From contig CACKFV010000003.1 in the NCBI GenBank assembly GCA_902599605.1, positions 16,683 to 80,682 on the forward strand: DNA of 64,000 nt. The letters are read 5' to 3'. Shown here piece after piece: positions 21,874-33,960 of the stretch (the first letter of the stretch is position 1; each line of letters starts with the position of its first letter). The DNA is from an uncultured Pelagibacteraceae bacterium (GTDB taxonomy: Bacteria > Pseudomonadota > Alphaproteobacteria > Pelagibacterales > Pelagibacteraceae). Under the pieces are notes generated by a model. That model was given only the letters and a program-made list of their open reading frames with translations. It made no database searches and was not told the DNA's origin. The position numbers were made by a program, and so were the translations under genes.

Positions 21874-24431
21874 TTTGATTTCCTTTTTTTTGATTTTTTA
21901 GTTTTATCGTATTCTTTACGTTTCTCAATCAATATCAAAGCCTCTTCCATTGTTAATTCTGTTGGATCCTTTTCTTCAGGAATAGTTGCATTAAGAGATT
22001 TATACTTTATGTAAGGCCCATATTGACCCTTCATAATTCTTACAGGTTTTTTATCTTCAGGATGTTCACCTAAGTCTTTAATCATTGATGAAGACATTCT
22101 TCCAGGTTTTGCCTCAGATATTAAAGTTATGGCTCTGTTTAAACCAATTGAAAATAATTCATCTACACTTTCAATTCTTGCAGATTTATTTTCACACTTT
22201 AAGTACGGTCCAAATCTACCAACGTTGACTGTAATTTCTTTGCCAATATCTGGGTGAGTACCTAAAATTTTAGGTAGAGAGCATAGATATTTTGCTTTTT
22301 CTAAATCTATATTTTCTATATCTAAGCCTTTAGGAATCGATACATTTTTAAAATTATTATCCTCTTTCTTTATTTTTCTTTTTTTTGTTTTTACTATTTC
22401 ATCTTCTAATAATTCGTATTGTAAATAAGGACCAAATCTTCCATTTTTTAAATAAATTTCTTTATCATTATCGTTTTTACCAATTAATTTAGGTTCTGCT
22501 AAATTTATTTGTTGAGACGCTTTAATTTTTGAAAGTGGTCTTGTAAACTTACATTCTGGATAGTTAGAACACCCAATAAACGCACCTCCTCTAAAACTAT
22601 TTTTCAAACTTAGTGTACCGTTAGCGCATAATTTGCAAGATCTGTCGATTTTTCCGTCATCATTTGTATAAAATATTAAATTACCCAAGCTTTCATTAAG
22701 CATATCCAGAACTTCTCTAGTTCTTATCTCTTTCACGGATGAGACATTTTTATTAAAATCCTGCCAGAATTGATCTAACACACTTAGCCAATTTTCTTTT
22801 CCTGAAGTTATGTCATCTAATTGATCTTCTAATTTTGCAGTAAAGTCATAATCAACATATTTTGCAAAAAGTTTTTCAAGAAAGGCAGATAAAAGTTTTC
22901 CTCTATCAGTCGGGAAAAATCTTTTATTTACAACGTCAGCATAACCTCTATTAGATATTACAGAAATAATACTTGCATATGTAGAGGGGCGACCGATACC
23001 TAATTCTTCTAACTTTTTAACTAAACTAGCCTCAGAATATCTTGGGGGTGGTTGCGTAAAATGTTGTTCATCTATAAAATCAGATATGTCTACTTCCCCT
23101 TTTTCTACTTTGGGTAAAATATTTTCATCATTATTATCATCATCTAAATTAATTACCTTCATAAAACCATCAAACAGTATTGTTGAACCCGATGACTTGA
23201 AAATATGTTCATTGTTATTTGATTCAATAATAATTGTTTTTCTATCAAATTTTGCTGGCGTCATTTGTGAAGATAGAGCTCTGGACCAAATCAAGTTATA
23301 TAATTTATTTTGATCTGAGCTCAAATATTTCTTCATTTTTTCTGGTGTATTACTTATATCTGTTGGTCTTATTGCTTCATGAGCTTCCTGAGCATTTTTT
23401 GCCTTTTTACCTGAATAATTAATTGGTTGATCAGGTAAATAATCATTACCAAAGTTATCACTAATAAAGTTTCTAAAAACTGGTAAAGCCTCTTTAGATA
23501 TATTGGTTCCATCTGTTCTCATATAAGTGATTAATCCTTTTGTTTCACCTTCAATTTCAATACCTTGATACAGCCTTTGAGCAATTTGCATTGTTCTAGA
23601 AGCTCCAAAACCAAGTTTACTTGAAGCTGACTGTTGCATAGTTGAAGTTGTAAAAGGTCCAGAGGGATTTCTGGAATATATTTTTGATGTAATATCTGTA
23701 ATTTTGTATTTACCTTTTTTTATTTTTTCTATTGCTTGATTAATATCGTTTTTATTTTTGAAACTAAATTTTTCAATTTTTTTTTTATCAATTTGAAAAA
23801 TATTTGATGTTATTAAATTTCCATCATTCGTTTTAAAATTTACTTTTAAAGACCAAAATTCCTCAGGTTTAAAAACTTCGATTTCATGTTCTCTTTCAGT
23901 TAAAAGTCTCAGAGCAACAGATTGCACTCTTCCCGCTGATTTAGACCCTGGGAGTTTGGTCCAAAGTATTGGAGAAATATTAAAACCTACCAAATAATCC
24001 AAGGCACGTCTTGCCATGTAAGCATTTACAAGATCAGATTCTATTTCTCTTGGATTTTCTATTCCATTTGTAACTGCTTTTTTAGTTATTTCGTTAAAAA
24101 CAACTCTTTCAATTTTTTTGTCCTTAAGTAATTTTTTTTCATTTAAAAATTCTTTAACATGCCATGCAATTGCTTCACCTTCTCTGTCAGGGTCTGTAGC
24201 AAGTATTATTTTTTTGGAGTCTTTTGCTACATCAGAAATTTCTTTTAAGTATTTTTTAGAAAAACTATCGATTTCCCAAATCATCTTAAATTCATTTTCA
24301 GGATCCACTGAACCATTCTTAGATGGAAGATCTCTAATATGTCCATAACTAGCAAGGACTGTATAATCATTTCCTAGATATTTATTTATTGTTTTTGCCT
24401 TAGCCGGACTTTCAACAATTACTAAATTCAT
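21870..24431 (-). CDS. topA: DNA topoisomerase I
   Basis: MNLVIVESPAKAKTINKYLG; DPDREGEAIAWHV; ITYMRTDGTNIS; Cys-type zinc finger and C-terminal GRFGPYL repeats. Confidence 0.98.
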   Translation of the reverse strand: MNLVIVESPAKAKTINKYLGNDYTVLASYGHIRDLPSKNGSVDPENEFKMIWEIDSFSKKYLKEISDVAKDSKKIILATDPDREGEAIAWHVKEFLNEKKLLKDKKIERVVFNEITKKAVTNGIENPREIESDLVNAYMARRALDYLVGFNISPILWTKLPGSKSAGRVQSVALRLLTEREHEIEVFKPEEFWSLKVNFKTNDGNLITSNIFQIDKKKIEKFSFKNKNDINQAIEKIKKGKYKITDITSKIYSRNPSGPFTTSTMQQSASSKLGFGASRTMQIAQRLYQGIEIEGETKGLITYMRTDGTNISKEALPVFRNFISDNFGNDYLPDQPINYSGKKAKNAQEAHEAIRPTDISNTPEKMKKYLSSDQNKLYNLIWSRALSSQMTPAKFDRKTIIIESNNNEHIFKSSGSTILFDGFMKVINLDDDNNDENILPKVEKGEVDISDFIDEQHFTQPPPRYSEASLVKKLEELGIGRPSTYASIISVISNRGYADVVNKRFFPTDRGKLLSAFLEKLFAKYVDYDFTAKLEDQLDDITSGKENWLSVLDQFWQDFNKNVSSVKEIRTREVLDMLNESLGNLIFYTNDDGKIDRSCKLCANGTLSLKNSFRGGAFIGCSNYPECKFTRPLSKIKASQQINLAEPKLIGKNDNDKEIYLKNGRFGPYLQYELLEDEIVKTKKRKIKKEDNNFKNVSIPKGLDIENIDLEKAKYLCSLPKILGTHPDIGKEITVNVGRFGPYLKCENKSARIESVDELFSIGLNRAITLISEAKPGRMSSSMIKDLGEHPEDKKPVRIMKGQYGPYIKYKSLNATIPEEKDPTELTMEEALILIEKRKEYDKTKKSKKRKSK

Positions 24432-24467
24432 GTAAACAAAAAATCATAAATAAGATTGATAGTCAAA

Positions 24468-25055
24468 TTAATAAATTTTTGATTTAGATTCTGTATTATT
24501 TCTCAAGCGTTTTATATTTTCTCTATGAGTGAAAAAAATCAAAATGAACATCATAAAGTAAAAATAGTAGTCAGAATTAGAATTATAAAAAAAGTGAAAA
24601 ATTGGAATTGTTAAACTTGCAAGCAAGGAACTTAATGATGAAAATTTAAAAAGCATAAAAACAAAAATCCAAACAACTCCAAAAATTAAAGCAGTAAAAA
24701 TATCTAAACAACAAAGAATTCCAAGATAAGATGCAACGCCTTTACCACCTTTAAATTTTAACCAAATAGGGAAGACGTGTCCTATAAAAATTGACAATGC
24801 AGATATATATAGATAATCGTTCATGAAAAATTTTATATATAAAATTGGAAGAACAGCTTTTAATATATCGAGAACCAAAGTTGAGTAACCTAAAGCTTTG
24901 TTACCAGCTCTTAATACATTTGTTGCACCAATATTACCAGATCCTATTTCACGAATGTCTTTTTTTAAAAAAATTTTAGTTAAAAGTAATCCAAAGGGTA
25001 TGGATCCAAATAAATAACTTACTAGTATAATTAAAAATAACTCAAAATTTAGCAT
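24468..25055 (-). CDS. plsY: Glycerol-3-phosphate acyltransferase PlsY
   Basis: YLFGSIPFGLLLTK; GSGNIGATNVLRAG; FKGGKGVAS. Confidence 0.95.
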   Translation of the reverse strand: MLNFELFLIILVSYLFGSIPFGLLLTKIFLKKDIREIGSGNIGATNVLRAGNKALGYSTLVLDILKAVLPILYIKFFMNDYLYISALSIFIGHVFPIWLKFKGGKGVASYLGILCCLDIFTALIFGVVWIFVFMLFKFSSLSSLLASLTIPIFHFFYNSNSDYYFYFMMFILIFFTHRENIKRLRNNTESKSKIY

Positions 25056-26335
25056 TTATATAGTTCTGCGCCTTTAATATATGTATTAAGCACTTTACCT
25101 TGAAGTTTTTTATCCTCGATGCATGTATTCTTAGATTTACTGATCATATTTTCTTTTTTTACTATCCAAGGTTTAAATAAATCGACTATACAGAAGTCAG
25201 CATCGTTTCCTATAGATAAACTTCCTTTATCTATCTTTAATATTTTTGCAGGATTGCTTGTTAAACACTGAATTATTTTAGACAGTTTTAAAGACTCATT
25301 GTGAAATAACTCTAGCGCGAGGGATAATAAAGTTTCTATACCTGATGCACCAGTTGCAGCTTGAGAGAATGTTAATCTTTTTGACTCTTCGTCTTCAGGT
25401 TTGTGATCTGAAACTATGACTTCAATTAAATCCTGATTAATACCTTTTATTAATGAAAGTCTATCATCCTCTGTTCGAAGTGGGGGTGAAAGTTTTAAAA
25501 AAGTTCTAAAATCTCCAATATCATTTTCGTTAAGTGATAAGTTATTAATAGAAACTCCAGTTGTAAAGTTTACATTATCTTTACTGCGCTTAATTACTTC
25601 TAAAGATTTTGCTGAAGATATTTGTGATATATGATACCTGCAATTATAATCTTGAAGTAAACTTAAATCTCTTTCAACAATTATTTTCTCTGCATAATCT
25701 GGTATTCCATGTAGACCCAGTTTAGTTGCGATAATCCCATCATTCACTTGACCGTTTTTTGCTAATTCAAAATCTTCAGCATGTTGTATAATTAAAGAGT
25801 TCAAATCGTAAGCAGATTTCATTATTCTAGACATTACTCTTGTGTTTTGAATTGTTTTTATTCCATCCGTGAAACCAATTATTCCTTTTTTTTGTAAAAG
25901 GCCAAACTCATTCATATTATTACCTTCAAGATTTTTAGTCAAAGTAGCCGTTGGGTATATATTTATTTTAGATTTATCTCGTCCTCTCCTTTTTAAAAAA
26001 TCAACCATGGAAACGTTATCAATAACAGGTGAAGTATTTGGCATTGTGACAACAGATGTAACCCCACCTGCTAAGGCTGCATTACTTAATGTTTTAAAAT
26101 TTTCTTTATACTCAAAGCCTGGCTCTCCAACAAAAACCCTCATATCGATTAAACCAGGAAATATATATTTTTCTTTGAGATCTATGAATTTTTCACGTGA
26201 GGGAATATTATTTTTATTTACTTTTTTTCCTATCGCTTCAATTTTTCCATTCTCATTAATAATTAAACCACCTAATTCCTCTACAGAATTAGCTGGATCA
26301 ATTATGTTTGCATTTAAAAAATATTGTTTCTTCAT
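25049..26335 (-). CDS. Dihydroorotase-family protein lacking the HxH metal motif; possible PyrC'-type pseudo-dihydroorotase
   Basis: Amidohydrolase fold sequence [14 protein letters not shown] (HxH replaced by RVF), QHAED, YHISQIS; directly downstream of pyrB. Confidence 0.88.
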   Translation of the reverse strand: MKKQYFLNANIIDPANSVEELGGLIINENGKIEAIGKKVNKNNIPSREKFIDLKEKYIFPGLIDMRVFVGEPGFEYKENFKTLSNAALAGGVTSVVTMPNTSPVIDNVSMVDFLKRRGRDKSKINIYPTATLTKNLEGNNMNEFGLLQKKGIIGFTDGIKTIQNTRVMSRIMKSAYDLNSLIIQHAEDFELAKNGQVNDGIIATKLGLHGIPDYAEKIIVERDLSLLQDYNCRYHISQISSAKSLEVIKRSKDNVNFTTGVSINNLSLNENDIGDFRTFLKLSPPLRTEDDRLSLIKGINQDLIEVIVSDHKPEDEESKRLTFSQAATGASGIETLLSLALELFHNESLKLSKIIQCLTSNPAKILKIDKGSLSIGNDADFCIVDLFKPWIVKKENMISKSKNTCIEDKKLQGKVLNTYIKGAELYKC

Positions 26336-27273
26336 TTTTCACAAAAAATTTTTAAACAGGCCATTCTTACCGCAACACCTAACTCAACCTGTTCTTTGAT
26401 TACGCTTTTATTTATATCGTCAGCAAGTTTGGTATCAATTTCAATACCTCTATTCATTGGCCCAGGATGCATAATTATTGCATCTTTCTTTGCTTTTTCT
26501 AGTTTGTCAGGAGTTAAGCCATAATACTCATAATATTCTCTATTTGACGACAAAAATGAACTACTCATCCTCTCATTTTGTAACCTTAACATCATAACTA
26601 TATCACAATCTTTCACACCTTCTTTCATATTTGAAAATGTTTTAACTCCAAATTTTTCAATATCTTTTGGCATTAGATTTGTTGGGGCAACTATATTTAC
26701 CTCAGCACCTAACATGTTTAATAAAAAAATATTTGATCTAGCTACTCTTGAGTGTAAAATATCTCCACAAATAGCAATTCGCAAACCTTCAATTTTTTTC
26801 TTTTTTTCGATTATTGTAAGCGCATCAAGTAAAGCTTGTGTTGGATGTTCACGTCTACCATCACCAGCATTTAAAACTGAACAATTTACTTTCTGTGAAA
26901 GAAGATTTGACGCTCCACTATCTTGATGTCTTACTACAATTATATCTGGATGCATTGCATTTAGCGTCATTGCAGTGTCGATTAAAGTTTCACCTTTTTT
27001 AATAGCAGAATTAGTTATATTCATCGACATCACATCTGCACCAAGTCTTTTTCCAGCTAGTTCAAAAGAACTTTGGGTTCTCGTCGAAGGTTCAAAAAAA
27101 AGATTTATTTGAGTTTTTCCTCTAAGAATATCTAACTTTTTGTTTTTACTTTTATTGAGTGAAATAAATTTCTTTGCTTCATCTAAAATAAGTTTTATAT
27201 CTGAAATAGAAAGATCTTGGATACCTAGTAGGTGTTTTTGAGAAATTTTAATAGCGTTATTGTTTATAGCCAT
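26332..27273 (-). CDS. pyrB: Aspartate carbamoyltransferase catalytic subunit
   Basis: [52 protein letters not shown]; start placed at internal Met ([17 protein letters not shown]), ORF track starts 27312. Confidence 0.96.
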   Translation of the reverse strand: MAINNNAIKISQKHLLGIQDLSISDIKLILDEAKKFISLNKSKNKKLDILRGKTQINLFFEPSTRTQSSFELAGKRLGADVMSMNITNSAIKKGETLIDTAMTLNAMHPDIIVVRHQDSGASNLLSQKVNCSVLNAGDGRREHPTQALLDALTIIEKKKKIEGLRIAICGDILHSRVARSNIFLLNMLGAEVNIVAPTNLMPKDIEKFGVKTFSNMKEGVKDCDIVMMLRLQNERMSSSFLSSNREYYEYYGLTPDKLEKAKKDAIIMHPGPMNRGIEIDTKLADDINKSVIKEQVELGVAVRMACLKIFCEK

Positions 27274-27314
27274 TAAAACCAACTCTATAGCTTTAAAGCA
27301 TTGATATTGCAAGC

Positions 27315-27770
27315 TTAATTATTTAAGAATTCAATTGCTCCCTGCAATATAAACGTTGCTGCATTTTCATCTATTTTTTGAACTCTTTTAGATACATTAA
27401 TGTCTAATTGACTTGATATCTTAAAGGCACCGACAGTTGATAATCTCTCATCCCATAAAGCCACAGGTGTATTTGTTTTACTCTCAATCATCTTAGCTTT
27501 ATCTATAGCTGATTGAGAAGAGGGGCCTTTACTTCCATCCATATTCAATGGATTTCCTACAATAATAGCCTTTATATTTTCTTGATCGATTATTTCTAAA
27601 AGTTTAGTGATAAAATTTTCATGATCAACATATTCTATAGTTTTAAAAGGAGTCGCTATAATTCGTTTATGATCACAGATTGAAACACCAATTCTCTTTT
27701 TTCCAAGATCTAAACCAATTAACCTTGCGTTTTTATCAATTTTAGACTTGAGTTCCTTTAAAGTGATCAT
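27315..27770 (-). CDS. ruvX: Holliday junction resolvase-like RuvX/YqgF
   Basis: [46 protein letters not shown]. Confidence 0.93.
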   Translation of the reverse strand: MITLKELKSKIDKNARLIGLDLGKKRIGVSICDHKRIIATPFKTIEYVDHENFITKLLEIIDQENIKAIIVGNPLNMDGSKGPSSQSAIDKAKMIESKTNTPVALWDERLSTVGAFKISSQLDINVSKRVQKIDENAATFILQGAIEFLNN

Positions 27771-27820
27771 ATTGTTTTTTTCTTATATAATGATATTTTT
27801 CCTTTAAATTTAATTATCAT

Positions 27821-28108
27821 ATGAGCATAGATCTTAAAACAATTAAACATATAGCAAAATTATCAAGAATTTCCATAGATGATAAAAAAGCAAAAGAACT
27901 AGAAAAAGATCTTAATTCTATTTTTGAATTTATCGAAGCGCTAAATAAAGTCGATACTAAAAAAGTTGACCCACTGACATCAATTGCAGAAACATCATTG
28001 AAATTAAGAGGTGATGAGGTCAAAACAAAAAATATTAGAGAACAAATCTTAAAAAATTCACCAGACGAAAACAAAGATTTTTTTGTCGTACCAAAGGTTG
28101 TAGAATGA
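27821..28108 (+). CDS. gatC: Asp-tRNA(Asn)/Glu-tRNA(Gln) amidotransferase subunit C
   Basis: 95 aa GatC-like ([31 protein letters not shown]) immediately upstream of gatA. Confidence 0.95.
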   Translation: MSIDLKTIKHIAKLSRISIDDKKAKELEKDLNSIFEFIEALNKVDTKKVDPLTSIAETSLKLRGDEVKTKNIREQILKNSPDENKDFFVVPKVVE

Positions 28109-29562
28109 GTGATATAATAAATCTTACTTTATCAGCTTTAATTGATAAAATTAAAAAGAAAGAATTATCTTCTCAAGAAATTACAAAAGCGTTTATTGCT
28201 AGAGCTGAAAAATCGAAAGATTTGAATACATACATCACTACCGATTTTGAAAATGCAATTGAAAAAGCTAAAAAATTTGATGAAAAAGGAAATTTTGATT
28301 ATAAACTCCCTGGAGTTCCTCTTGCAGTTAAAGATCTTTTTTGTACCGATAATCTAAAGACAACGGCTGGAAGTAAAATACTTTCAAATTTTATTCCTAG
28401 TTACGAATCCACTGTAACCCAGCATTTATGGGATGAAGGGGCTATTTTACTTGGAAAACTCAATTGTGATGAATTTGCAATGGGTTCTTCAAATGAAACT
28501 AGTTTCTTCGGAAATGTTGAAAGTCCAGTTGGTAAAAAAGTTGTGCCAGGTGGGTCTTCAGGTGGATCAGCTTCTGCACTTGCAGCTAAGTTGACACCAG
28601 CAACTATTGGAACTGATACTGGAGGTTCAATAAGACAACCAGCGTCTTTTACTGGTACCGTGGGTTTGAAACCAACATATGGCAGTTGTTCTCGATATGG
28701 TATTGTTGCATTTGCTTCCTCATTAGATCAAGCAGGACCAATGACCCAGGATGTGTCAGACGCTGCATTAATGTTAGATGTTATAAGTAAGTACGATACA
28801 AAAGATTCAACTTCGGTAAATTTTAAGAGAGGTGATTATTTCAAATCGTTAAGCTCTAATATTAAAGGAAAAAAAATTGGTATTCCAAAAGAATATAGAG
28901 TCGATGGCATGCCTAAGGAGATTGAAAGTTTGTGGCAAGATGGAATTACTTTATTAAAAAATTTAGGAGCAAAAATTATTGATATATCTTTACCTCACAC
29001 TACCTACGCATTGCCTGCTTATTATATTGTTGCACCAGCTGAAGCATCTTCTAACCTAGCTAGGTATGATGGAGTAAAGTACGGGTATCGTTCTGAGGGA
29101 GAAAATTTAATCAGTATGTATGAAAACACAAGATCAGAAGGTTTTGGTGATGAAGTGAAAAGAAGAATAATGATTGGAACATATGTTTTATCATCTGGTT
29201 ATTATGATGCTTATTATTTAAAAGCACAAAAAATTAGAAGATTAATCAAAAATGATTTTGATGAAGCTTATAAATCTGTAGATGCAATTTTAACTCCCTC
29301 TACACCTAGTTCAGCCTTCAAGATTGGTGACAAAACAGATGATCCTGTATCAATGTATCTTAATGATATCTTTACAGTACCAGTCAATTTGTCGGGACTG
29401 CCAGCCATATCCATTCCAGCAGGTAAAGATAAAAATAATTATCCTTTAGGCTTACAACTAATAGGTAAAGCATTTGAAGAGCAGAATTTATTAAATATTT
29501 CATATTCAATGGAAAAAGAATTAAGCTTCAAAAACAATTTGCAGGATTGGTGGATTAAATGA
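28105..29562 (+). CDS. gatA: Asp-tRNA(Asn)/Glu-tRNA(Gln) amidotransferase subunit A
   Basis: Amidase signature [36 protein letters not shown]. Confidence 0.98.
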   Translation: MSDIINLTLSALIDKIKKKELSSQEITKAFIARAEKSKDLNTYITTDFENAIEKAKKFDEKGNFDYKLPGVPLAVKDLFCTDNLKTTAGSKILSNFIPSYESTVTQHLWDEGAILLGKLNCDEFAMGSSNETSFFGNVESPVGKKVVPGGSSGGSASALAAKLTPATIGTDTGGSIRQPASFTGTVGLKPTYGSCSRYGIVAFASSLDQAGPMTQDVSDAALMLDVISKYDTKDSTSVNFKRGDYFKSLSSNIKGKKIGIPKEYRVDGMPKEIESLWQDGITLLKNLGAKIIDISLPHTTYALPAYYIVAPAEASSNLARYDGVKYGYRSEGENLISMYENTRSEGFGDEVKRRIMIGTYVLSSGYYDAYYLKAQKIRRLIKNDFDEAYKSVDAILTPSTPSSAFKIGDKTDDPVSMYLNDIFTVPVNLSGLPAISIPAGKDKNNYPLGLQLIGKAFEEQNLLNISYSMEKELSFKNNLQDWWIK

Positions 29563-31022
29563 GTAAAAATAAAGAATATTTAATAAAGAGAGGTAACTCA
29601 GAATACGAAGTTATAATTGGTTTAGAAGTTCATGCTCAAGTTCTTTCAAAATCGAAGCTATTTTCTGACTCGCCTACAAACTTTGGCGCTGAACCAAATA
29701 CCCAGGTGAGTTTGGTAGATGCTGCATTTCCTGGAATGCTACCAGTAATAAATGAATTTTGTATAAAGCAAGCAGTAAAAACGGGTATAGGTCTTAATGC
29801 AGCGATAAATAAAAAATCAATTTTTGATAGGAAAAATTATTTTTATGCTGATTTACCACAAGGATATCAAATTTCTCAATACAAAGATCCAATAGTTGGT
29901 GAAGGTTCAATCTTATTAGATTTACCAGAAGGAGAAAAAAAAGTTGGTATTGAAAGGCTGCATTTAGAGCAAGATGCAGGAAAAAGTATTCATGACATTG
30001 ATCCCCAAAACACTCTCGTAGACTTAAATAGATCTGGAGTTGCCCTTATGGAAATAGTAAGCAAACCAGACTTAAGATCTCCAGAGGAAGTAAATTTATA
30101 CATCAAAAAACTTAGATCAATTATGAGATATCTCGGAACTTGTGATGGAAATATGCAAGAAGGATCTTTAAGAGCTGATGTGAATGTTTCAATCAGAAAG
30201 ATAGGGGATAAAAAGTTAGGCACAAGATGTGAAATTAAAAACGTCAATTCTATAAAATTTATGCAAATGGCAATTGAATATGAGGCAAACCGTCAAGCTG
30301 ATATATTAGAAGAGGGAGGCTCTATTGATCAAGAAACTCGTCTTTTTGATACTAAAAAAAATGAGACTAGATCGATGAGATCAAAAGAAGATGCTCACGA
30401 TTATAGATACTTTCCTGATCCTGACTTGTTACCACTTGAATTAACTGACGGTTTCATATCAAAAATAAAAAAGGAAATACCTGAACTTCCCGATGAAAAG
30501 AAAAAAAGATTTGTAGATAAGTTTAAATTAACTCCATACGAGGCAAATATATTGGTATCTGATATTGACACATCAAAATATTTTGAAGATGTAATTAAAA
30601 ATTCAGATATTAAGCTAGCAACAAACTGGATAACAGGTGAATTATTTGCATTACTTAATGATAGAAATTTAGAAATATCACAAAGTCCTATCTCATCTAA
30701 AAATTTATCATCTTTAATTAACTTGATTAAAGATGGTACTATTTCTGGCAAAATTGCAAAAACAGTTTTTGAAATAATGGCAAATGAAAGCAAAGATCCA
30801 AAAAGTATTATTGACGAAAAGGGATTGAAACAACAAAGCGACCCTAAAGAAATTGAAAAAATTGTAGATGATGTAATTAAAGAAAATCCTAAAAATGTTG
30901 AATTATTTAAAACCGGTAAAGATAAATTGTTTGGTTTTTTTGTTGGTCAAGTTATGAAAAAAACAGACGGCAAAGCCAATCCTAAGTTAGTAAATGATAT
31001 TTTAAAGAAAAAATTGAACTAG
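29559..31022 (+). CDS. gatB: Asp-tRNA(Asn)/Glu-tRNA(Gln) amidotransferase subunit B
   Basis: [56 protein letters not shown]. Confidence 0.98.
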   Translation: MSKNKEYLIKRGNSEYEVIIGLEVHAQVLSKSKLFSDSPTNFGAEPNTQVSLVDAAFPGMLPVINEFCIKQAVKTGIGLNAAINKKSIFDRKNYFYADLPQGYQISQYKDPIVGEGSILLDLPEGEKKVGIERLHLEQDAGKSIHDIDPQNTLVDLNRSGVALMEIVSKPDLRSPEEVNLYIKKLRSIMRYLGTCDGNMQEGSLRADVNVSIRKIGDKKLGTRCEIKNVNSIKFMQMAIEYEANRQADILEEGGSIDQETRLFDTKKNETRSMRSKEDAHDYRYFPDPDLLPLELTDGFISKIKKEIPELPDEKKKRFVDKFKLTPYEANILVSDIDTSKYFEDVIKNSDIKLATNWITGELFALLNDRNLEISQSPISSKNLSSLINLIKDGTISGKIAKTVFEIMANESKDPKSIIDEKGLKQQSDPKEIEKIVDDVIKENPKNVELFKTGKDKLFGFFVGQVMKKTDGKANPKLVNDILKKKLN

Positions 31023-31023
31023 T

Positions 31024-31680
31024 ATGAGTTCAAATCTACCTATAAATAAGCAAATAGAAAAATATATTGATGAGCACTCTTTAAAATTACATCCAGTACA
31101 AGATGAAATTATTAAGCATAACGACACACTTGGAAAAAAAAAGAAATTGCAAATTTCAATCAACCAATGTCATTTTTTATATTTAGTAACAAAATTATTT
31201 AAACCTAAAGAAATTTTAGAAATTGGTACTTTTACTGGTCTTAGCTCATTAAGTATGTGCATTGGTCTAGAAAACGACTCTAAGATCACCACTATCGATA
31301 AAAACAAAGATACTTCATTAATAGCGAAAAATTTCTTTGAAAGGGCAAAAGTTTCAGAAAAAATTGATATTATTATTGATGAAGCTATCAATGGAATTAA
31401 TAAATTAATAAATCAAAAAAAATTGTTTGATTTGATTTTTATAGATGCTGATAAAGAAAATTATAAAAAATATTATGAATTGTCTTTAAACTTATTAAAA
31501 CAGGATGGCTTTATAATAATTGATAATGTTTTGTGGCACGGCGAAGTTGTAGATAAAAACAATAAAGAACACTTAACTGAGATAATTCGAGATTTTAATA
31601 CTTATGTTAATAACGATATAAGAGTTGAAAATATGATTATCCCAATAGGTGATGGCTTTTCAATTTGTAGAAAACTATAA
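31024..31680 (+). CDS. Class I SAM-dependent O-methyltransferase (caffeoyl-CoA OMT-like)
   Basis: EILEIGTFTGLSSLSM; FDLIFIDADKENYKKYYE; IIIDNVLWHGEVVD. Confidence 0.9.
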   Translation: MSSNLPINKQIEKYIDEHSLKLHPVQDEIIKHNDTLGKKKKLQISINQCHFLYLVTKLFKPKEILEIGTFTGLSSLSMCIGLENDSKITTIDKNKDTSLIAKNFFERAKVSEKIDIIIDEAINGINKLINQKKLFDLIFIDADKENYKKYYELSLNLLKQDGFIIIDNVLWHGEVVDKNNKEHLTEIIRDFNTYVNNDIRVENMIIPIGDGFSICRKL

Positions 31681-32582
31681 TGTATACCATCTTTGGTTTT
31701 TATAAATTTAAACAATTAAAAAAAATTAGTAAACTTAAAGACAAACTTCAAAATTTTATAGATAATTACAAAATTAAAGGAACTATAATTATCTCACCTG
31801 AGGGGATTAATGGATCAATTTCATTCCTAAAAAAAAATACTAAAGAAATAAAAATCAATCTTAAAAAAATCTTTGCCATTACAAAATTTGATAATGAAAA
31901 TATTTCTTTTAACAGATTTATTCCTTTTCATAAGGGGAGAGTGAAGGTTAAAAAGGAAGTTGTTCCAATTGGAAAAAGACTTAAAAAAAAAGTTAAAGAT
32001 AATCATCTTTCTCCTAAGGAATGGAATAATTTTGTTTTAAACAAAGACACCTACATAATTGATACTAGAAAAAATTTTGAGTTTAGGATTGGGACTTTCA
32101 AAAAATCTATAAATCCAAAATTAAATAACTTCAGAGATTTTTCTAAATATTTTAAAAAGTTTAATAAAAATTCGAAAATCGGAATGTTTTGCACAGGAGG
32201 TATTCGATGCGAAAAGGCTAGCGATTATTTATATAACAAAGGTTATAAAAATGTTTTTCAGTTAAAGGGCGGCATTATTAATTATTTGTCAAAAATCGAT
32301 AGAAAAGAAAGCTTATGGAAAGGAGAATGTTTTGTATTTGATAATCGTGTTTCTGTGAACCATAGGTTAAATATAGGTAAATATTCAATTTGCGCTGGAT
32401 GTAGAGAGCCTATTTCTGTTAAAGATAAGAAATCTGTGAAATTTGAAGAAGGTGTTTCATGTCCTAATTGTTATAATAAATTAAGCATAGAACAAAAAAA
32501 ACGATTTAGAATGAGACAAAGTCAAATTGATAAAGCAAAAAAAGAAAAAAAAATTTACATGTTTAAAAAAATTTATAAATAG
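31680..32582 (+). CDS. trhO: Rhodanese-domain tRNA uridine(34) hydroxylase, TrhO/YceA family
   Basis: GTIIISPEGINGS; MFCTGGIRCEKASDYL rhodanese loop; C-terminal CxxC...CxxC. Confidence 0.9.
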   Translation: MYTIFGFYKFKQLKKISKLKDKLQNFIDNYKIKGTIIISPEGINGSISFLKKNTKEIKINLKKIFAITKFDNENISFNRFIPFHKGRVKVKKEVVPIGKRLKKKVKDNHLSPKEWNNFVLNKDTYIIDTRKNFEFRIGTFKKSINPKLNNFRDFSKYFKKFNKNSKIGMFCTGGIRCEKASDYLYNKGYKNVFQLKGGIINYLSKIDRKESLWKGECFVFDNRVSVNHRLNIGKYSICAGCREPISVKDKKSVKFEEGVSCPNCYNKLSIEQKKRFRMRQSQIDKAKKEKKIYMFKKIYK

Positions 32583-33959
32583 ATGGTTAAAAAGATTAAT
32601 TTAACGGCGGATCCAATGTGGCAACTTCTAAGAAGAGTTACATTCCCCGCCAGTATTGGATCTTTGTTTCAAACTTTTTATAATCTGGTTGATACTTTTT
32701 TTGCTGGAAAGATATCACCTGATGCACTAAGTGCTTTAGCAAAATCATTTCCAATTTATTTTATAATTATCGCAATAGGTGTTGGAGTTGGTGCTGGCAC
32801 TAATACACTAATAGGAAATTCCATAGGTGAAAAAAAAGAAAAAGTCGCTTCCTTATATGTTGCTCAATCAATAATTTTTGCAATAATCATTTCATTATTA
32901 GTTACATTTGTAGGAATTAATTCATCCAATTATCTGCTTCAATTATTGGGGTCCTCTCCAGAAAATATTATTTTGACCAGGGAATATTTAGATATAATTT
33001 TTTATTGCACAGTAATAGTATTGATCCAAATATCTTTAAATGGAACATTAAACGCTCAAGGGGATACAAAAAGTTATAGAAACGTCCTTATATTTACTTT
33101 TTTTTTAAACATCATACTTAATCCAATTTTTATTTTTGGTTTTTCGATAATACCTGCTTTTGGAATTTCAGGTATTGCAATTGCTACAGTTATTTGCCAA
33201 CTTATTGGAACAATCTATTTAGCGCAAAAAGTTTATTGTTGTAAGCTTAAAGAGTATTTATATGCAAAGTGTTTTATTCCAAAAATTAACTTTTTAAGTA
33301 ATCTTACTTTTCAATCTGTACCAATCATGTTTAGCATGTTGTTAATTGGTGTTGGTATATTTAATGTATTATACTTTGTAGGAAAATTTGGAGATATTGC
33401 TGCAGCTGGTTATGGAGCTGCACTTAGAATAGAACAAGTTTTCTTATTACCAGTCATAGCATTGAATACGGCTGTATTATCAATTGGAGGCCAAAACTTC
33501 GGAGCTAGAAATTTTGAAAGAATAAGAGATCTTTATAAAAAAGCATTAATATTCGGTTGTTCATTTATGATCATGGCTGGCTTTATTCTGTATTTTGGGG
33601 CAGAAAATCTCCTTGGATTAATTACTGACGATCCAGAAACTATTAAATTTGGATCTTTATACTTAAAGATTGCAGCATTGATAGGCCCTATATATCCAAC
33701 TTTTTTTATTACTACTGCTGTATTTCAGGCTCTTAAAAGACCCATCTTTAGTTTGTATTTGAGTATATTAAGGCTTACTGCGATTCCTTTTTTATGTTTG
33801 TGGTACGTTATTAATATTAAAGGAGGGGGTTACAGCGATATATTTTATACAATATTAGTTACCAATTGGTTAATGGGATTAGTAGTACTATTTTTTATAG
33901 GAACTTTTTTTAATTATATGTTTAAAGACAATAAAAAATATTTTTTTATAAAAAGTTAA
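32583..33959 (+). CDS. MATE family efflux transporter
   Basis: Multi-TM protein; FPASIGSLFQTFYNLVDTFFAG; GAGTNTLIGNSIGEKK; GGQNFGARNFERI. Confidence 0.9.
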   Translation: MVKKINLTADPMWQLLRRVTFPASIGSLFQTFYNLVDTFFAGKISPDALSALAKSFPIYFIIIAIGVGVGAGTNTLIGNSIGEKKEKVASLYVAQSIIFAIIISLLVTFVGINSSNYLLQLLGSSPENIILTREYLDIIFYCTVIVLIQISLNGTLNAQGDTKSYRNVLIFTFFLNIILNPIFIFGFSIIPAFGISGIAIATVICQLIGTIYLAQKVYCCKLKEYLYAKCFIPKINFLSNLTFQSVPIMFSMLLIGVGIFNVLYFVGKFGDIAAAGYGAALRIEQVFLLPVIALNTAVLSIGGQNFGARNFERIRDLYKKALIFGCSFMIMAGFILYFGAENLLGLITDDPETIKFGSLYLKIAALIGPIYPTFFITTAVFQALKRPIFSLYLSILRLTAIPFLCLWYVINIKGGGYSDIFYTILVTNWLMGLVVLFFIGTFFNYMFKDNKKYFFIKS

Positions 33960-33960
33960 T

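Noticed and set aside
22014-22440. Repeated GRFGPYL/GQYGPYI segments
   Set aside because: Ordinary C-terminal repeat domains of topoisomerase I, not a novel repeat
25869-26399. 176 aa plus-strand ORF antisense to the pyrC-like/pyrB genes
   Set aside because: Overlaps two well-supported genes on the other strand; no recognisable domain
28540-28660. GGSSGGSAS-rich stretch suggesting repeats
   Set aside because: Canonical amidase signature of GatA
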